The translations under genes were made by a program, and so were the position numbers. DNA of 64,000 nucleotides from Halostagnicola sp. A56. Its GTDB lineage: Archaea > Halobacteriota > Halobacteria > Halobacteriales > Natrialbaceae. The DNA lies in NCBI RefSeq assembly GCF_000691505.1, contig NZ_JMIP02000015.1:186001-250000 (forward strand), given 5' to 3'. This document shows positions 55,603 to 63,931 of the stretch, one piece after another; within the stretch, counting starts at the first letter, position 1, and each line of letters begins with the position of its first letter. A model generated the notes under the pieces. The model did no database searches. It had not been told where the DNA came from and was given only the letters and a program-made list of their open reading frames with translations.

Positions 55603-56367
55603 ATGGAGTTGCAGACGTTCATCGACCAGCCGGCGATCATCGCCGTCGCAGTGCTCGCGCTCGGTCTCGTCGTCGGGTACCTCGTCGGCAAACTCAACAA
55701 AGAACTACTCGGGGCAGCGGGCGTCACCGACGCCGTCGAAGGAACACCGTTCGAGCGGACGGCCCAGAGCCTCGGCACGTCGACGGTCGAAATCGTCGCG
55801 CGAATCAGTTCGTGGTTCATCTACGGCATCTCGGTCCTTACCGCGATTCACATCGCCGAACTGCTTTCGACCGACGCGTTCTGGGCGAGCATCATTCGAT
55901 TCATTCCGCAGGTGTTCATCGCCGTTTTCGTGCTGATTCTCGGATTCATCATCGCCGACAAGGTCGAGTTAGTCGTCAGCGAATACCTTCGCGGCGTCAA
56001 ACTCCCAGAAGTGGCGATTATCCCGAAGGTCGTGAAGTACTCCGTACTGTACATCGCCTTCATCATCGCGCTGGACCAGATCGGCGTACACGTCTTCGCT
56101 CTGCTCATCCTGCTCGCCGTTTACACCGTCGGAATCGTCATCGTCGGCGGGTACGCGTTCAAAGACTTCCTCGTCTCGAGCGCCGCGGGTATCTACCTCC
56201 TGTTGAACCAACCCTACAGCATCGGCGACCGGGTGCGGATCGGCGACCAGTCCGGCATCGTCCAAGAGGTCGATCTGTTCGTCACGAAGATCGAAGACGA
56301 CTCCGAGGAGTTTATCGTGCCCAACAGGCGGGTGTTCGAGGAAGGTGTCGTCCGAATCCGAGGCTGA
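55603..56367 (+). CDS. MscS-family small-conductance mechanosensitive channel-like protein
   Basis: A 254-residue membrane protein with about five spans. An N-terminal span (IIAVAVLALGLVVGYLVG) is followed by further spans between about 75 and 180. The last part is an MscS beta domain (YSIGDRVRIGDQSGIVQEVDLFVTKI) with the conserved NRR region. It is shorter than bacterial MscS-like proteins with a large cytoplasmic cage. It starts 1 bp after the dacZ stop, so the two genes form an operon. Confidence 0.85.
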   Translation: MELQTFIDQPAIIAVAVLALGLVVGYLVGKLNKELLGAAGVTDAVEGTPFERTAQSLGTSTVEIVARISSWFIYGISVLTAIHIAELLSTDAFWASIIRFIPQVFIAVFVLILGFIIADKVELVVSEYLRGVKLPEVAIIPKVVKYSVLYIAFIIALDQIGVHVFALLILLAVYTVGIVIVGGYAFKDFLVSSAAGIYLLLNQPYSIGDRVRIGDQSGIVQEVDLFVTKIEDDSEEFIVPNRRVFEEGVVRIRG

Positions 56368-56400
56368 GCAGGGTTGATATTAGCCCTCCCGCGTTCGAGA

Positions 56401-57222
56401 CTACTCGAGGCTGAGCCCTGCGTGCCATCGATCCGCACCAACTTCGCGTTTCACCGCGTCCATTTTCGCCAGCAGATGCGTCGCCAGCGAAGCCGTTTCG
56501 GCCGATCGGGACTCGCCTTCGGTCCGGAACTCGCCGGTCTCCCGATTGGCGTAAACTGAACAGACGGCTCCGGCGCGGAGGCCGTAAATCGAGGCGATGG
56601 TCATGATCGCGCTGGCTTCCATCTCGATGTTTTTCACGTTCGCGTCCCGGAGTTCGTCGACTAACTCCGTCGAGCCGGCGGCTTCGAAGCCCTCGAACCC
56701 CGGTCGGCCCTGTCCCGGGTAGAAGGCGTCGGCGCTCATCGTGACGCCGGTGTGGTAGTCGTAGCCGAGTCGCTCCGCGGCGGCGACGAGCGCGCAGACG
56801 ACCTCGTAGTCGGCGCTCGCGGGGTAGTCCTCGCGGACGTACTCGTCGCTGGTGCCCTCCTGGCGAACGCCGCCCGTCGTGATGACCAAGTCGCCGACCG
56901 CCATCTCCTCTTGTAACGCGCCGCAGGAGCCGACCCGGATGAACGTATCAGCGCCGACGCGGGCCAGTTCCTCAACCGCGATCGCCGCCGACGGTCCGCC
57001 GATCCCCGTCGAGGTCACCGAAATCGGTGTCTCCTCATAGGTGCCGGTCGCGGTCCGGTACTCCCGGTGAGACGCCTGCTCCTCGTACTCGTCCCAGTGG
57101 GCGACGATCTTGTCGATCCGCTCTGGATTCCCGGGAAGCAAGACGGTGTCGGCGATGTCCGCCGGTCCGACCTCGAGGTGGTACTGTTGATCCGCGTTCG
57201 GGTCCTCGCTGTGACCTGCCAT
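56401..57222 (-). CDS. udp: Uridine phosphorylase (nucleoside phosphorylase family)
   Basis: A 273-residue PNP/UDP-family enzyme that releases nucleobases from nucleosides with phosphate. VLLPGNPERIDKIVAHWDE starts the fold, TGIGGPSAAIAVEEL and RVGSCGALQ hold the phosphate and base sites, and NVKNIEMEASAIMTIA carries the ribose-binding EMEA. ATG 57222 (MAGHSEDPN) lies 28 bp from a TATA-like box, so the transcript is probably leaderless. The exact nucleoside is inferred. Confidence 0.9.
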   Translation of the reverse strand: MAGHSEDPNADQQYHLEVGPADIADTVLLPGNPERIDKIVAHWDEYEEQASHREYRTATGTYEETPISVTSTGIGGPSAAIAVEELARVGADTFIRVGSCGALQEEMAVGDLVITTGGVRQEGTSDEYVREDYPASADYEVVCALVAAAERLGYDYHTGVTMSADAFYPGQGRPGFEGFEAAGSTELVDELRDANVKNIEMEASAIMTIASIYGLRAGAVCSVYANRETGEFRTEGESRSAETASLATHLLAKMDAVKREVGADRWHAGLSLE

Positions 57223-57250
57223 GAGGTTCGTGTGATTCGATCCGACGGCG

Positions 57251-57258
57251 TATATAAA
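57251..57258. promoter_or_regulatory. Shared TATA box between udp and the DUF488 gene
   Basis: The sequence tatataaa lies 24 bp before the plus-strand ATG at 57282 and 28 bp before the minus-strand ATG at 57222. It is nearly symmetrical, so one element could serve both leaderless genes. The two starts are only 59 bp apart, leaving little room for a second promoter. Confidence 0.5.
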
Positions 57259-57281
57259 TGCCGGGAGGCCCAATCGGGCGT

Positions 57282-57710
57282 ATGGCCAGCGGTCACCTCG
57301 CGGACACGTACGTCGCCGCGTTGCAACACGATCTCGAGGAACTCGACCCGGACACGACGCTCGTCGGCGTGGTCAGGAATCCGACAGGCTGGTTTCACGC
57401 CGCCGTCGACGAGAACGTCCCCGAACTCGGGCCGCCGGAACCGCTGCTCGAGTCGGCAAAATCCGCCGAGGAGGCGCTGAAGATGCGCGGCTTTTGTGGC
57501 GAGGGCGCACACAACGCCGCCTGGGAAGAGGTCGGCTTCGAGGAGACCTATCGCGCGCATCTCGAGGAATCCGCGAGCGCACAGGACGCACTCGAGAGCC
57601 TCGAGGAACGACTCGAGGCCGGCGAGTCGCTCGCGCTCGTCTGCTTCGAGAACACGGCGAAAAAACGGTGTCATCGGACGATGCTGCGGGAGTATCTCGA
57701 GAACGCGTAA
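57282..57710 (+). CDS. DUF488 family protein
   Basis: A 142-residue protein. The C-terminal ALVCFENTAKKRCHRTML carries the LxCxExxxxxCHR signature of DUF488. Function is unknown; family members bind small molecules or act near oxidoreductases. The start at ATG 57282 is set by its TATA box at 57251-57258; an earlier in-frame ATG at 57258 overlaps that box. Confidence 0.75.
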   Translation: MASGHLADTYVAALQHDLEELDPDTTLVGVVRNPTGWFHAAVDENVPELGPPEPLLESAKSAEEALKMRGFCGEGAHNAAWEEVGFEETYRAHLEESASAQDALESLEERLEAGESLALVCFENTAKKRCHRTMLREYLENA

Positions 57711-58000
57711 ATGTCGGTCTCGAAGTGAAGTACCTCGGGGACAAGCCTCGAGATACCCTCGTTGTATTTTCGTAGAACGCGTGGTTTCTGCGCCGAGTCT
57801 CCGCACAATTCACCGGGGATACGTCGCGAGTATGGTCCGTGAGAAGTCGATAACAGACGCCCTGTGTGGTCATGTGTCGCTCTATCCGTTTGCGAGTCGG
57901 TTTACCCGATAGCGGGTAATCTCATCTGGTGCCGAATACCCTCTCGGAGGCGATATACTATGGAGCTTATTAATTCTTGGCTACCAAGTCCCTCTGTCTC

Positions 58001-58843
58001 ATGGGAGAGCGTCCATCGGAACGAAACGAGACGACTGCGTTCGTTCTCGTTGGCGTTGCCAACGCGCTCCCGGTAGCGGGGTACTTCCTGCTCGGTTGGT
58101 CGTTCACTACCGTCGCGTTGCTCTTCTGGCTCGAGGCGGTTACGATACTCCTGTTCTACGCGGGTCTGGCGATGTTGGCCACACCGGAGTCGCGAATCGG
58201 GGAACGCGAACGGATCGCTCCCCTGGGACCGATCGGCGGCCGATACTTCAGCGAGAAGCCTCGACGACCGGTCTCATTCATCCCACCGATCTATCCGAAG
58301 AACCTGCGGTTCGTCGTTCCGACGACGGCTATTGGAATGCTGATCGCGACTGGTGCAGGGGGTGGTGTGACGGTATGGGGTGTCGGCAGAGGGAGTCCGT
58401 TAGGCGGAGACGTGACGGACTTTTTCGCGCTGTTCACCGCACTGGCGAAACCGCCCGTGCTCGTGGTTGGGCTGGCAATCGTGGGTGCGCACCTCGTACC
58501 GCTCTCTCGATACTACTTCGCCACCGGCAGATATCGGGACCTGACTGCGCACATGGCCCTCGAAACTCAGGTGAAGTACTACGCGGTGTACCTGTACTTC
58601 TTTCTGGCACTGACCCTCTATGCACTCGTGACGTTTTTCGTGATCGGGCTCGCGCACCCTGTCATCGTGTCCGACTCGACCAGTCTAGTAATCTGGAAAG
58701 GAGTGGTGGCCGGGACGTTCCTCGCGCTCAAACTGGCGTTCGAACGGAGCCGGATTCGAGGCGAACGACGACCGTCTCTCGACGACGATAGCTTTACTGC
58801 GAACTTCTCGCCGACGCCACCACCCGCCGAAAGCAGGAAGTAG
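58001..58843 (+). CDS. Multi-span membrane protein (DUF6498-like)
   Basis: A 280-residue protein with about six hydrophobic spans, including VANALPVAGYFLLGWSFTTV near the start and YLYFFLALTLYALVTFFVIG near 210. GWSFTTVALLFWLEAVTILLFY (motif LLFWLE) suggests the DUF6498 family. Function unknown. ATG 58001 (MGERPSERNE) has a ttattaat box about 30 bp upstream. The gap 57711-58000 holds nothing else recognisable. Confidence 0.7.
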   Translation: MGERPSERNETTAFVLVGVANALPVAGYFLLGWSFTTVALLFWLEAVTILLFYAGLAMLATPESRIGERERIAPLGPIGGRYFSEKPRRPVSFIPPIYPKNLRFVVPTTAIGMLIATGAGGGVTVWGVGRGSPLGGDVTDFFALFTALAKPPVLVVGLAIVGAHLVPLSRYYFATGRYRDLTAHMALETQVKYYAVYLYFFLALTLYALVTFFVIGLAHPVIVSDSTSLVIWKGVVAGTFLALKLAFERSRIRGERRPSLDDDSFTANFSPTPPPAESRK

Positions 58844-58906
58844 TACTGTCTGATTTGTACCGCCTCCGGATTGCTCGTTTCCGCCCGTACTGATCGAACC
58901 GGGATC

Positions 58907-59299
58907 TCACTCGAGCGTCTCTTCGGTGATCGTGTCGGGGAGTAACTCGCCTAAGGTGTACTCGGTCGTCGACTCGCCCTCGTCACAGATCACGCGAAGG
59001 TCGTCCCCGCAGAACTCGGCGAGCGTCTGTCGGCACATTCCACAGGGGGTAACGCCGTCGCGTCGACCCGAGCTAACGGCGATGCGTTCGAACTCGGTCG
59101 CGCCGTTCTTGATCGCCTCGGCGATGGCGACCTCCTCGGCGTGGAGGCTGTTGCTGTAGTTCGCGTTCTCGATGTTACAGCCGACGTAGATATCCCCTGT
59201 CGCGGTCTCGAGGGACGCACCGACCCGATACTCGGAGTAGGGAACGTGAGCTTGGGACTGAACGTCTCGCGCCATCTCGACCAGTGTTTCGTCGTTCAT
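58907..59299 (-). CDS. cdd: Cytidine deaminase
   Basis: A 130-residue enzyme converting cytidine to uridine. The zinc ligands and proton shuttle are all present: His53 and Glu55 (LHAEEVAIAEA), Cys86 and Cys89 (VTPCGMC). ATG 59299 (MNDETLVEMARD) fits the family start. It is close to uridine phosphorylase, giving a cytidine-uridine-uracil route in this part of the chromosome. Confidence 0.93.
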   Translation of the reverse strand: MNDETLVEMARDVQSQAHVPYSEYRVGASLETATGDIYVGCNIENANYSNSLHAEEVAIAEAIKNGATEFERIAVSSGRRDGVTPCGMCRQTLAEFCGDDLRVICDEGESTTEYTLGELLPDTITEETLE

Positions 59300-59382
59300 A
59301 ACTATCGATACCGCAACTGTTGGCAAGAAAGCACCGACCGCCCGGACCGTTGGCCGGTTTGCCAGCCGTAATTACCCGAACG

Positions 59383-59571
59383 CTACGTATCGGGTCGTTC
59401 CATCCCACTCGATGTGTCCTCGAGGTTTGGGCCTCCGTTTTTGGCGGCCTCGAGAACCGCACCCGTGTGCTCGCCGCGGTCTGTCAGTCCCTCCCGACCG
59501 GTCGACCCGTCAGCGGCGATCGGCGGGACAATTCCGGGGCAGTCAGTCCCCGCTTGCGCCCGGCGGACCAT
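59383..59571 (-). CDS. Possible small protein between pmm and cdd
   Basis: A 62-residue frame (MVRRAQAGTDCPGIVPPIAADG...) whose codons are mostly GC-ending, as in real genes here. It lies in the same direction between the phosphohexomutase and cytidine deaminase genes. No motif, membrane span or known family is seen. It is included on codon character only. Confidence 0.35.
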   Translation of the reverse strand: MVRRAQAGTDCPGIVPPIAADGSTGREGLTDRGEHTGAVLEAAKNGGPNLEDTSSGMERPDT

Positions 59572-59603
59572 CCGACAGACATCGATCCGTGGAGGCGACG
59601 GTT

Positions 59604-61007
59604 TCAGTCCGCGTTCGCAATTGCCGTCTCGACTACCTCTCGGGCGTCCGTCACGAGCTGGTCAACCCCATCGCTTTCGGCGTAGATTCGAACGTACGGT
59701 TCGGTGCCGCTCGGACGAACGAGTACCCACGAGGCGTCGGGGAACTCGAGGCGCACGCCGTAGTCCGTGTCGACCTCGGCGTCCGGAAACGCGTCCGGAA
59801 GCGCGGTCTCGAGGGCGTCCATCGCCGGCTCTTTTACCGCCTCGGGACAGTCGACGCTCACCTTCCGGTAGGGCCGTTCGCTGACGGGGTCGCGGAGTTC
59901 GTCGGTACCGCCCGCTTCGCGGGTCAACGCGGCGGTGATTCCGGCGCTCGCGACGCCGTCGATCCAGCCACCGAAGCGGGTGTGGATGTGCTTCCACGGC
60001 TCGGCTGCGAAGACGACCTCGGTGCCGGCCTCGCCCCGTTCGCGCTCGCGGGCGATTCCTTCGTGAAGAGATCCCAGCCGAACGCGTTCGACGCGGCCGC
60101 CCGCGGCGCGAACCCGTTCATCGATCCGCGCGGAGGCGTTCGGCGTCGTCACAACGACGGGATCCGAACCGTCTGCTTGCCGCGTGTAGTGGGCTGCGAC
60201 GACCGCCAGAATCGTATCCTCGTGGATCACCTCGCCGTCCGGACCCAGGACGACGAACCGGTCGGCGTCGCCGTCCTGCGCGATTCCGAGGTCGAACGAT
60301 CCGGACTCGAGAAACGCCGAGAGATCGGTGAGCGTCTCGGGCGTGGGTTTGCTCTCTCGAGCCGAGAAGTGGCCGTCGACGGTGGCGTTTATCGCGGCGA
60401 CACGAGCACCGAGTCGCTCGAGGATCTGTGGCGTCGCGAGCGCGCCGACCCCGCCGCCGCAGTCGACGGCGATCGAGAGTCCCTCGAGCGGCCGCGATTC
60501 TACTGTGGGGGTTTCAGCGCCGTCGGCGTCCGACAGGGTCGGGAACTGCTCGCGGACGTAGGCCGTGACGGCGTCTCGATACGTCTCGAGTATCTCGAGG
60601 GAAGCCGATTTGCCCCACTCGTCCCACCGCACCGATTCGGGCGCGTCGACGGCCGCTTCGATCGCCAGTTCGGCGTCGCGGTCGTACTCGACGCCGTCAG
60701 CAAAGAGCTTGATTCCGTTGTCCTCGGGGGGGTTGTGACTCGCGGTCAGCATTACGCCGCGACGTCCCTGCGAGGCGAACGCGAGCGCCGGCGTCGGGAC
60801 CGGCCCGAGACGTAGCACGTCGGCACCCGCGCTCTCGAGGCCGGCTTCCATCGCCGCGGCGAGCGCGGGCCCCGTTTCGCGCCCGTCGCGCCCGACGACG
60901 AACGTCGCACCCGGTTCACCGGCGGCCTGTCCCACCGACAGCGCCAGCGCCGGTCGGACGGTGTCCTCGACCGGCCCACGAATTCCCGCCGTCCCGAACA
61001 GCGTCAT
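59604..61007 (-). CDS. Phosphoglucosamine/phosphomannomutase family protein
   Basis: A 467-residue alpha-D-phosphohexomutase. MTLFGTAGIRG starts the fold, the phosphoserine is Ser90 (TASHNP), the metal loop is DGDADR near 240, and the C-terminal RPSGTEPYVRIY binds the sugar phosphate. Glucosamine or mannose/glucose phosphate could be the substrate; this is not resolved. ATG 61007 is fixed by the conserved start. It is divergent from the proteasome pair. Confidence 0.88.
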   Translation of the reverse strand: MTLFGTAGIRGPVEDTVRPALALSVGQAAGEPGATFVVGRDGRETGPALAAAMEAGLESAGADVLRLGPVPTPALAFASQGRRGVMLTASHNPPEDNGIKLFADGVEYDRDAELAIEAAVDAPESVRWDEWGKSASLEILETYRDAVTAYVREQFPTLSDADGAETPTVESRPLEGLSIAVDCGGGVGALATPQILERLGARVAAINATVDGHFSARESKPTPETLTDLSAFLESGSFDLGIAQDGDADRFVVLGPDGEVIHEDTILAVVAAHYTRQADGSDPVVVTTPNASARIDERVRAAGGRVERVRLGSLHEGIARERERGEAGTEVVFAAEPWKHIHTRFGGWIDGVASAGITAALTREAGGTDELRDPVSERPYRKVSVDCPEAVKEPAMDALETALPDAFPDAEVDTDYGVRLEFPDASWVLVRPSGTEPYVRIYAESDGVDQLVTDAREVVETAIANAD

Positions 61008-61098
61008 GACCGAACGTTTCGCGAGCAGCCACTTATGCATTGATAGCTCTACTGCCGAGGGCGAATCGCTCGTCGGGCGAGCGTTTCTACACCGCCCG

Positions 61099-61118
61099 AG
61101 CTAAAATATATTTTAGCT
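61099..61118. promoter_or_regulatory. Perfect 20-bp palindrome over the proteasome operon promoter
   Basis: The sequence agctaaaatatattttagct at 61099-61118 is its own reverse complement. It includes the TATA-like core of the psmB promoter (atatattttag) and sits 35-55 bp before the psmB ATG. A dimeric regulator bound here would block TBP. The divergent phosphohexomutase start is about 92 bp away on the other side. Confidence 0.65.
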
Positions 61119-61152
61119 ATCACTTAACCACTCGAGGCGGCTACCTCCGATG

Positions 61153-61985
61153 ATGAGACGACTACCGACCAGCGATCGATCGAACCGCCTCGACCGAGCG
61201 CTCGGCGGGCCGGGTGGACAGATCCGCGACGGGAATGGACAGTTCCGCGAGACGAACAATCGGCGGTCTGATAGCGGAGAGAAACGGGCCTCGAACGATC
61301 AGCCACTGGCGTCGTCAAAACCGGAACGACGACGATCGGTGCCGTCGGGTCCGACGGCGTCGTCCTCGCCGCGGATGCGCGTGCGAGTCTCGGCGGCCGA
61401 TTCGTTACCAATCAACGGATGCGAAAGATCGCTCCCGTCGACGACCGAACGGCCGTCGCCTTCGCGGGCAGCGTCAGCGACGCGCAAGCGTTCGTCCGGC
61501 GACTGCGTACCGAATTGCGTCTGTACGAGATGCGCCACGGGAGTCCCGCCTCGGTCGAGACTGCGGCGACGACTGCGGGCGACCTCGTTCGTCGCGGTCC
61601 GTACCGGGTTCTCGACCTCGTGCTCGGCGGCGTCGACGAGGAACCGTCCGTCTACGATATCGGGCAGGGCGGCGGCGTCATGCAAAGCGACTACGCCGCG
61701 AGCGGGAGCGGTATGCAACTCGCCTACGGTACGCTCGAGGGGGCGTACGAGTCGGATCTGCCGGTGGCTGAACTCGCGACGGTCGTCTCGGCGGCCGTTC
61801 GAAACGCGACCGAACGCGATACCGCCAGCGGCGACGGGATGACGGTCGCGACTATTACGGATGAAGCACTGGACATCGACGCTTACGACGGCGTCGATTC
61901 GGCGATGGCCTCGATCACCGATTCTGCATCCGAATCCGGGGCCGGTCCGATCGGTAACGAGGAGTCGAACGGGGAGGTGGTCTGA
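61153..61985 (+). pseudogene. psmB: Proteasome beta subunit gene with one frameshift (probable indel)
   Basis: The active form of this family starts at Thr1 of TTTIG after a cleaved propeptide. That motif (VVKTGTTTIGAVGSDGVVLAAD, Thr1 at 61326) lies in a frame that carries two stops at 61269-61274 and has no start codon. The propeptide reads from ATG 61153 in the next frame (MRRLPTSDRSNRLDRALGGP). Joining them needs a single-base change between about 61275 and 61310. Asp17 and the active-site lysine region are kept, as are ASGSGMQLAYGTLE and NATERDTASGDGM. A sequencing indel is likely. psmA starts 2 bp after its stop. Confidence 0.8.
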
Positions 61986-61987
61986 CG

Positions 61988-62758
61988 ATGGATTCGAACG
62001 CACACCAGCAGGCCTACGACCGTGGGAGCACCATTTTCTCACCCGACGGTCGACTCTACCAGGTCGAGTACGCCCGCGAAGCCGTCGAACGGGGGTCGCC
62101 GAGCGTCGGCGTTCTGACCGAAGCCGGGGTCGTTCTGGCCGCGCGAAAGCGACTCCGCTCGCCGTTGCTCGAGTCGGATTCCGTCGAGAAGATTCACCGC
62201 GTCGACGACCACCTCGCGGTCGCGACGGCCGGACACGCCGCCGACGGGCGGACGCTCGTGGAGTTCGCACGGAACGCCGGGCAGCGCCACCGACTGCGAT
62301 ACGGGGAGCCGATGGGCGTCGAACCCCTCGCGAAATCGATCGCGGATCACGTCCAGGAATCGACCCACACGGGCGGTTCGCGACCGTACGGTTCAGCGCT
62401 GCTCGTGGCCGGTATCGACGAGGAGCCACCCGCTCGCGGCGGGACCCGACCGCGACTGTACGAGGTCGATCCGGGCGGAACGGCGTCCGGCTGGCAGGCG
62501 GCCGCGATCGGCGACGGATCGCAGGCTATCAGGGCGACTCTCGAGGACGAACTGCTCGAAGACGATGCTGCCGACAGCGTACGCCGGAGCGACCAACATC
62601 AAGGGACGGTCACGGCCCTCGAGGCGCTAGAGACGACGGCCGAGGAGTCCCTCGAGCCGGCCGAACTGACCGTCTTGACGATCGGTTCGGAGCCCACGAC
62701 GATCGACCGACTCTCGACTGGCGAGGTCGAATCCGCGCTGGCAGAAACGACAGCGTGA
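61988..62758 (+). CDS. psmA: Proteasome alpha subunit (paralogue-like)
   Basis: A 256-residue alpha subunit of the 20S proteasome. The N-terminal gate region QQAYDRGSTIFSPDGRLYQVEYA is almost canonical, followed by SVEKIHRVDDHLAVATAGHAADG. Compared with standard haloarchaeal PsmA as I recall it, it has extra, more divergent segments near residues 145-155 and 195-210 and its end differs. It lies 2 bp after psmB, an arrangement unlike the usual separate psmA and psmB genes, so it may be a second, alternative alpha. Confidence 0.85.
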   Translation: MDSNAHQQAYDRGSTIFSPDGRLYQVEYAREAVERGSPSVGVLTEAGVVLAARKRLRSPLLESDSVEKIHRVDDHLAVATAGHAADGRTLVEFARNAGQRHRLRYGEPMGVEPLAKSIADHVQESTHTGGSRPYGSALLVAGIDEEPPARGGTRPRLYEVDPGGTASGWQAAAIGDGSQAIRATLEDELLEDDAADSVRRSDQHQGTVTALEALETTAEESLEPAELTVLTIGSEPTTIDRLSTGEVESALAETTA

Positions 62759-62881
62759 GCCGCACTCGCTCGCAGGCTGCTCGCGGAACGCGCCGGTGAC
62801 CTCCCGAGGGCCCCTTAGTTATAGACGAAATGATGTCTTCTGTGTTGCCGGTCTGTCGACGACTTCTGTGTCACCGATAGC

Positions 62882-63931
62882 TTACGCGGCGGCGTCGGTC
62901 GTTCCCTCGGAAGCCGCCGCGTTGGTTTCGGACCGCTGTACGTCGACGACCTCGAGTCCTTCGTCGACGTAGAGCGCGAGCACGTCGCCCTCGAGTTCGA
63001 CGACGACGCGTACCGCGAGGGGCTCCTCCGAGAGGATCGTTTCGGTCCACTCGTGGCCGACGTTCCAGATCGGGCGGTCGCGGATGTTTCGCCCGTGGTC
63101 GTGGTACAACGAAACGACCACGGGACGGTCGAGAAATGCGAGCGAAACCGGACAGCGAACGTCGAGTCCACAGAGATCGCAGTTGAACGCGGCCTGGACG
63201 TGTTCTTCGAACCCCGGAGGAAGCGCGTCGTCGGTCGACGACGCCGTCCTGACCAGCTCCGAGGAGATTTCGCCGCTGCACTCCGGACAGACGCCCTCGG
63301 CCATGAGTCCGAGCCGGTGGCGGTGATGTCTATCGAACGCTTCGGGGAACCCCTCGCCGTGGGACTCGAGCCCCGACGGGGGAAACCCGAGGCGCAACAG
63401 CGATCGGCCGCAGTTCTCGCAGGCGACCGCGACGATGTTGTCGGTCGACTGTGCCGTGAGCGACTGCTCGCTACAGAACGGACACGACTCGGCCAGTGAA
63501 ACCGGCGGGTGATCGACGCGTCGAGTATAAGCTCCCGTCGCGATAGCGCGTGCGATCTTCCGTCCCGCGTAGGTGAGTTCGTAGTGTTCGTCCCCGTCTT
63601 TCTCGAGGTACGGCCCCACGAGTTGCTCAAGGTGATACGCAAAGCCCGCGGAGGTGTCCGCAGCCGACGCCTCGAACAGTTCGGAGAAGGTGACGCCCGT
63701 TTCGGTTTCGTCGGCCCGCTCGAGCATCGTCTCGAGGATACCCATCCGCGTTTCGTTGCCGAGCGCCTGAAAGGCGTCGCTCGGGTCGGAAACGATCTCG
63801 GCTGACGCCGTTTCGGATCCGCCTGTCGTCTCCTCAACAGCCGGGCTCGACACCGGTTCGACGGTCGTCTCCGGAGTCGATTGGAGGCGGCTCCGGCGAA
63901 CGGACTCGTCGGATTCGTCCTCTATCGTCAT
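62882..63931 (-). CDS. Winged-helix regulator with two zinc-ribbon pairs
   Basis: A 349-residue protein. Residues 1-45 are acidic and disordered. An ArsR-type winged helix follows (SDAFQALGNETRMGILETML, near 50-70; then YHLEQLVGPYLEKDGDEHYELTYAGRKIA). The C-terminal part has two CxxC pairs that form one zinc site (CPFC...CENC) and another two (CPEC...CDLC). Haloarchaea have several of this type. Ligand and targets are unknown. Start ATG 63931. It is convergent with the proteasome genes. Confidence 0.8.
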   Translation of the reverse strand: MTIEDESDESVRRSRLQSTPETTVEPVSSPAVEETTGGSETASAEIVSDPSDAFQALGNETRMGILETMLERADETETGVTFSELFEASAADTSAGFAYHLEQLVGPYLEKDGDEHYELTYAGRKIARAIATGAYTRRVDHPPVSLAESCPFCSEQSLTAQSTDNIVAVACENCGRSLLRLGFPPSGLESHGEGFPEAFDRHHRHRLGLMAEGVCPECSGEISSELVRTASSTDDALPPGFEEHVQAAFNCDLCGLDVRCPVSLAFLDRPVVVSLYHDHGRNIRDRPIWNVGHEWTETILSEEPLAVRVVVELEGDVLALYVDEGLEVVDVQRSETNAAASEGTTDAAA

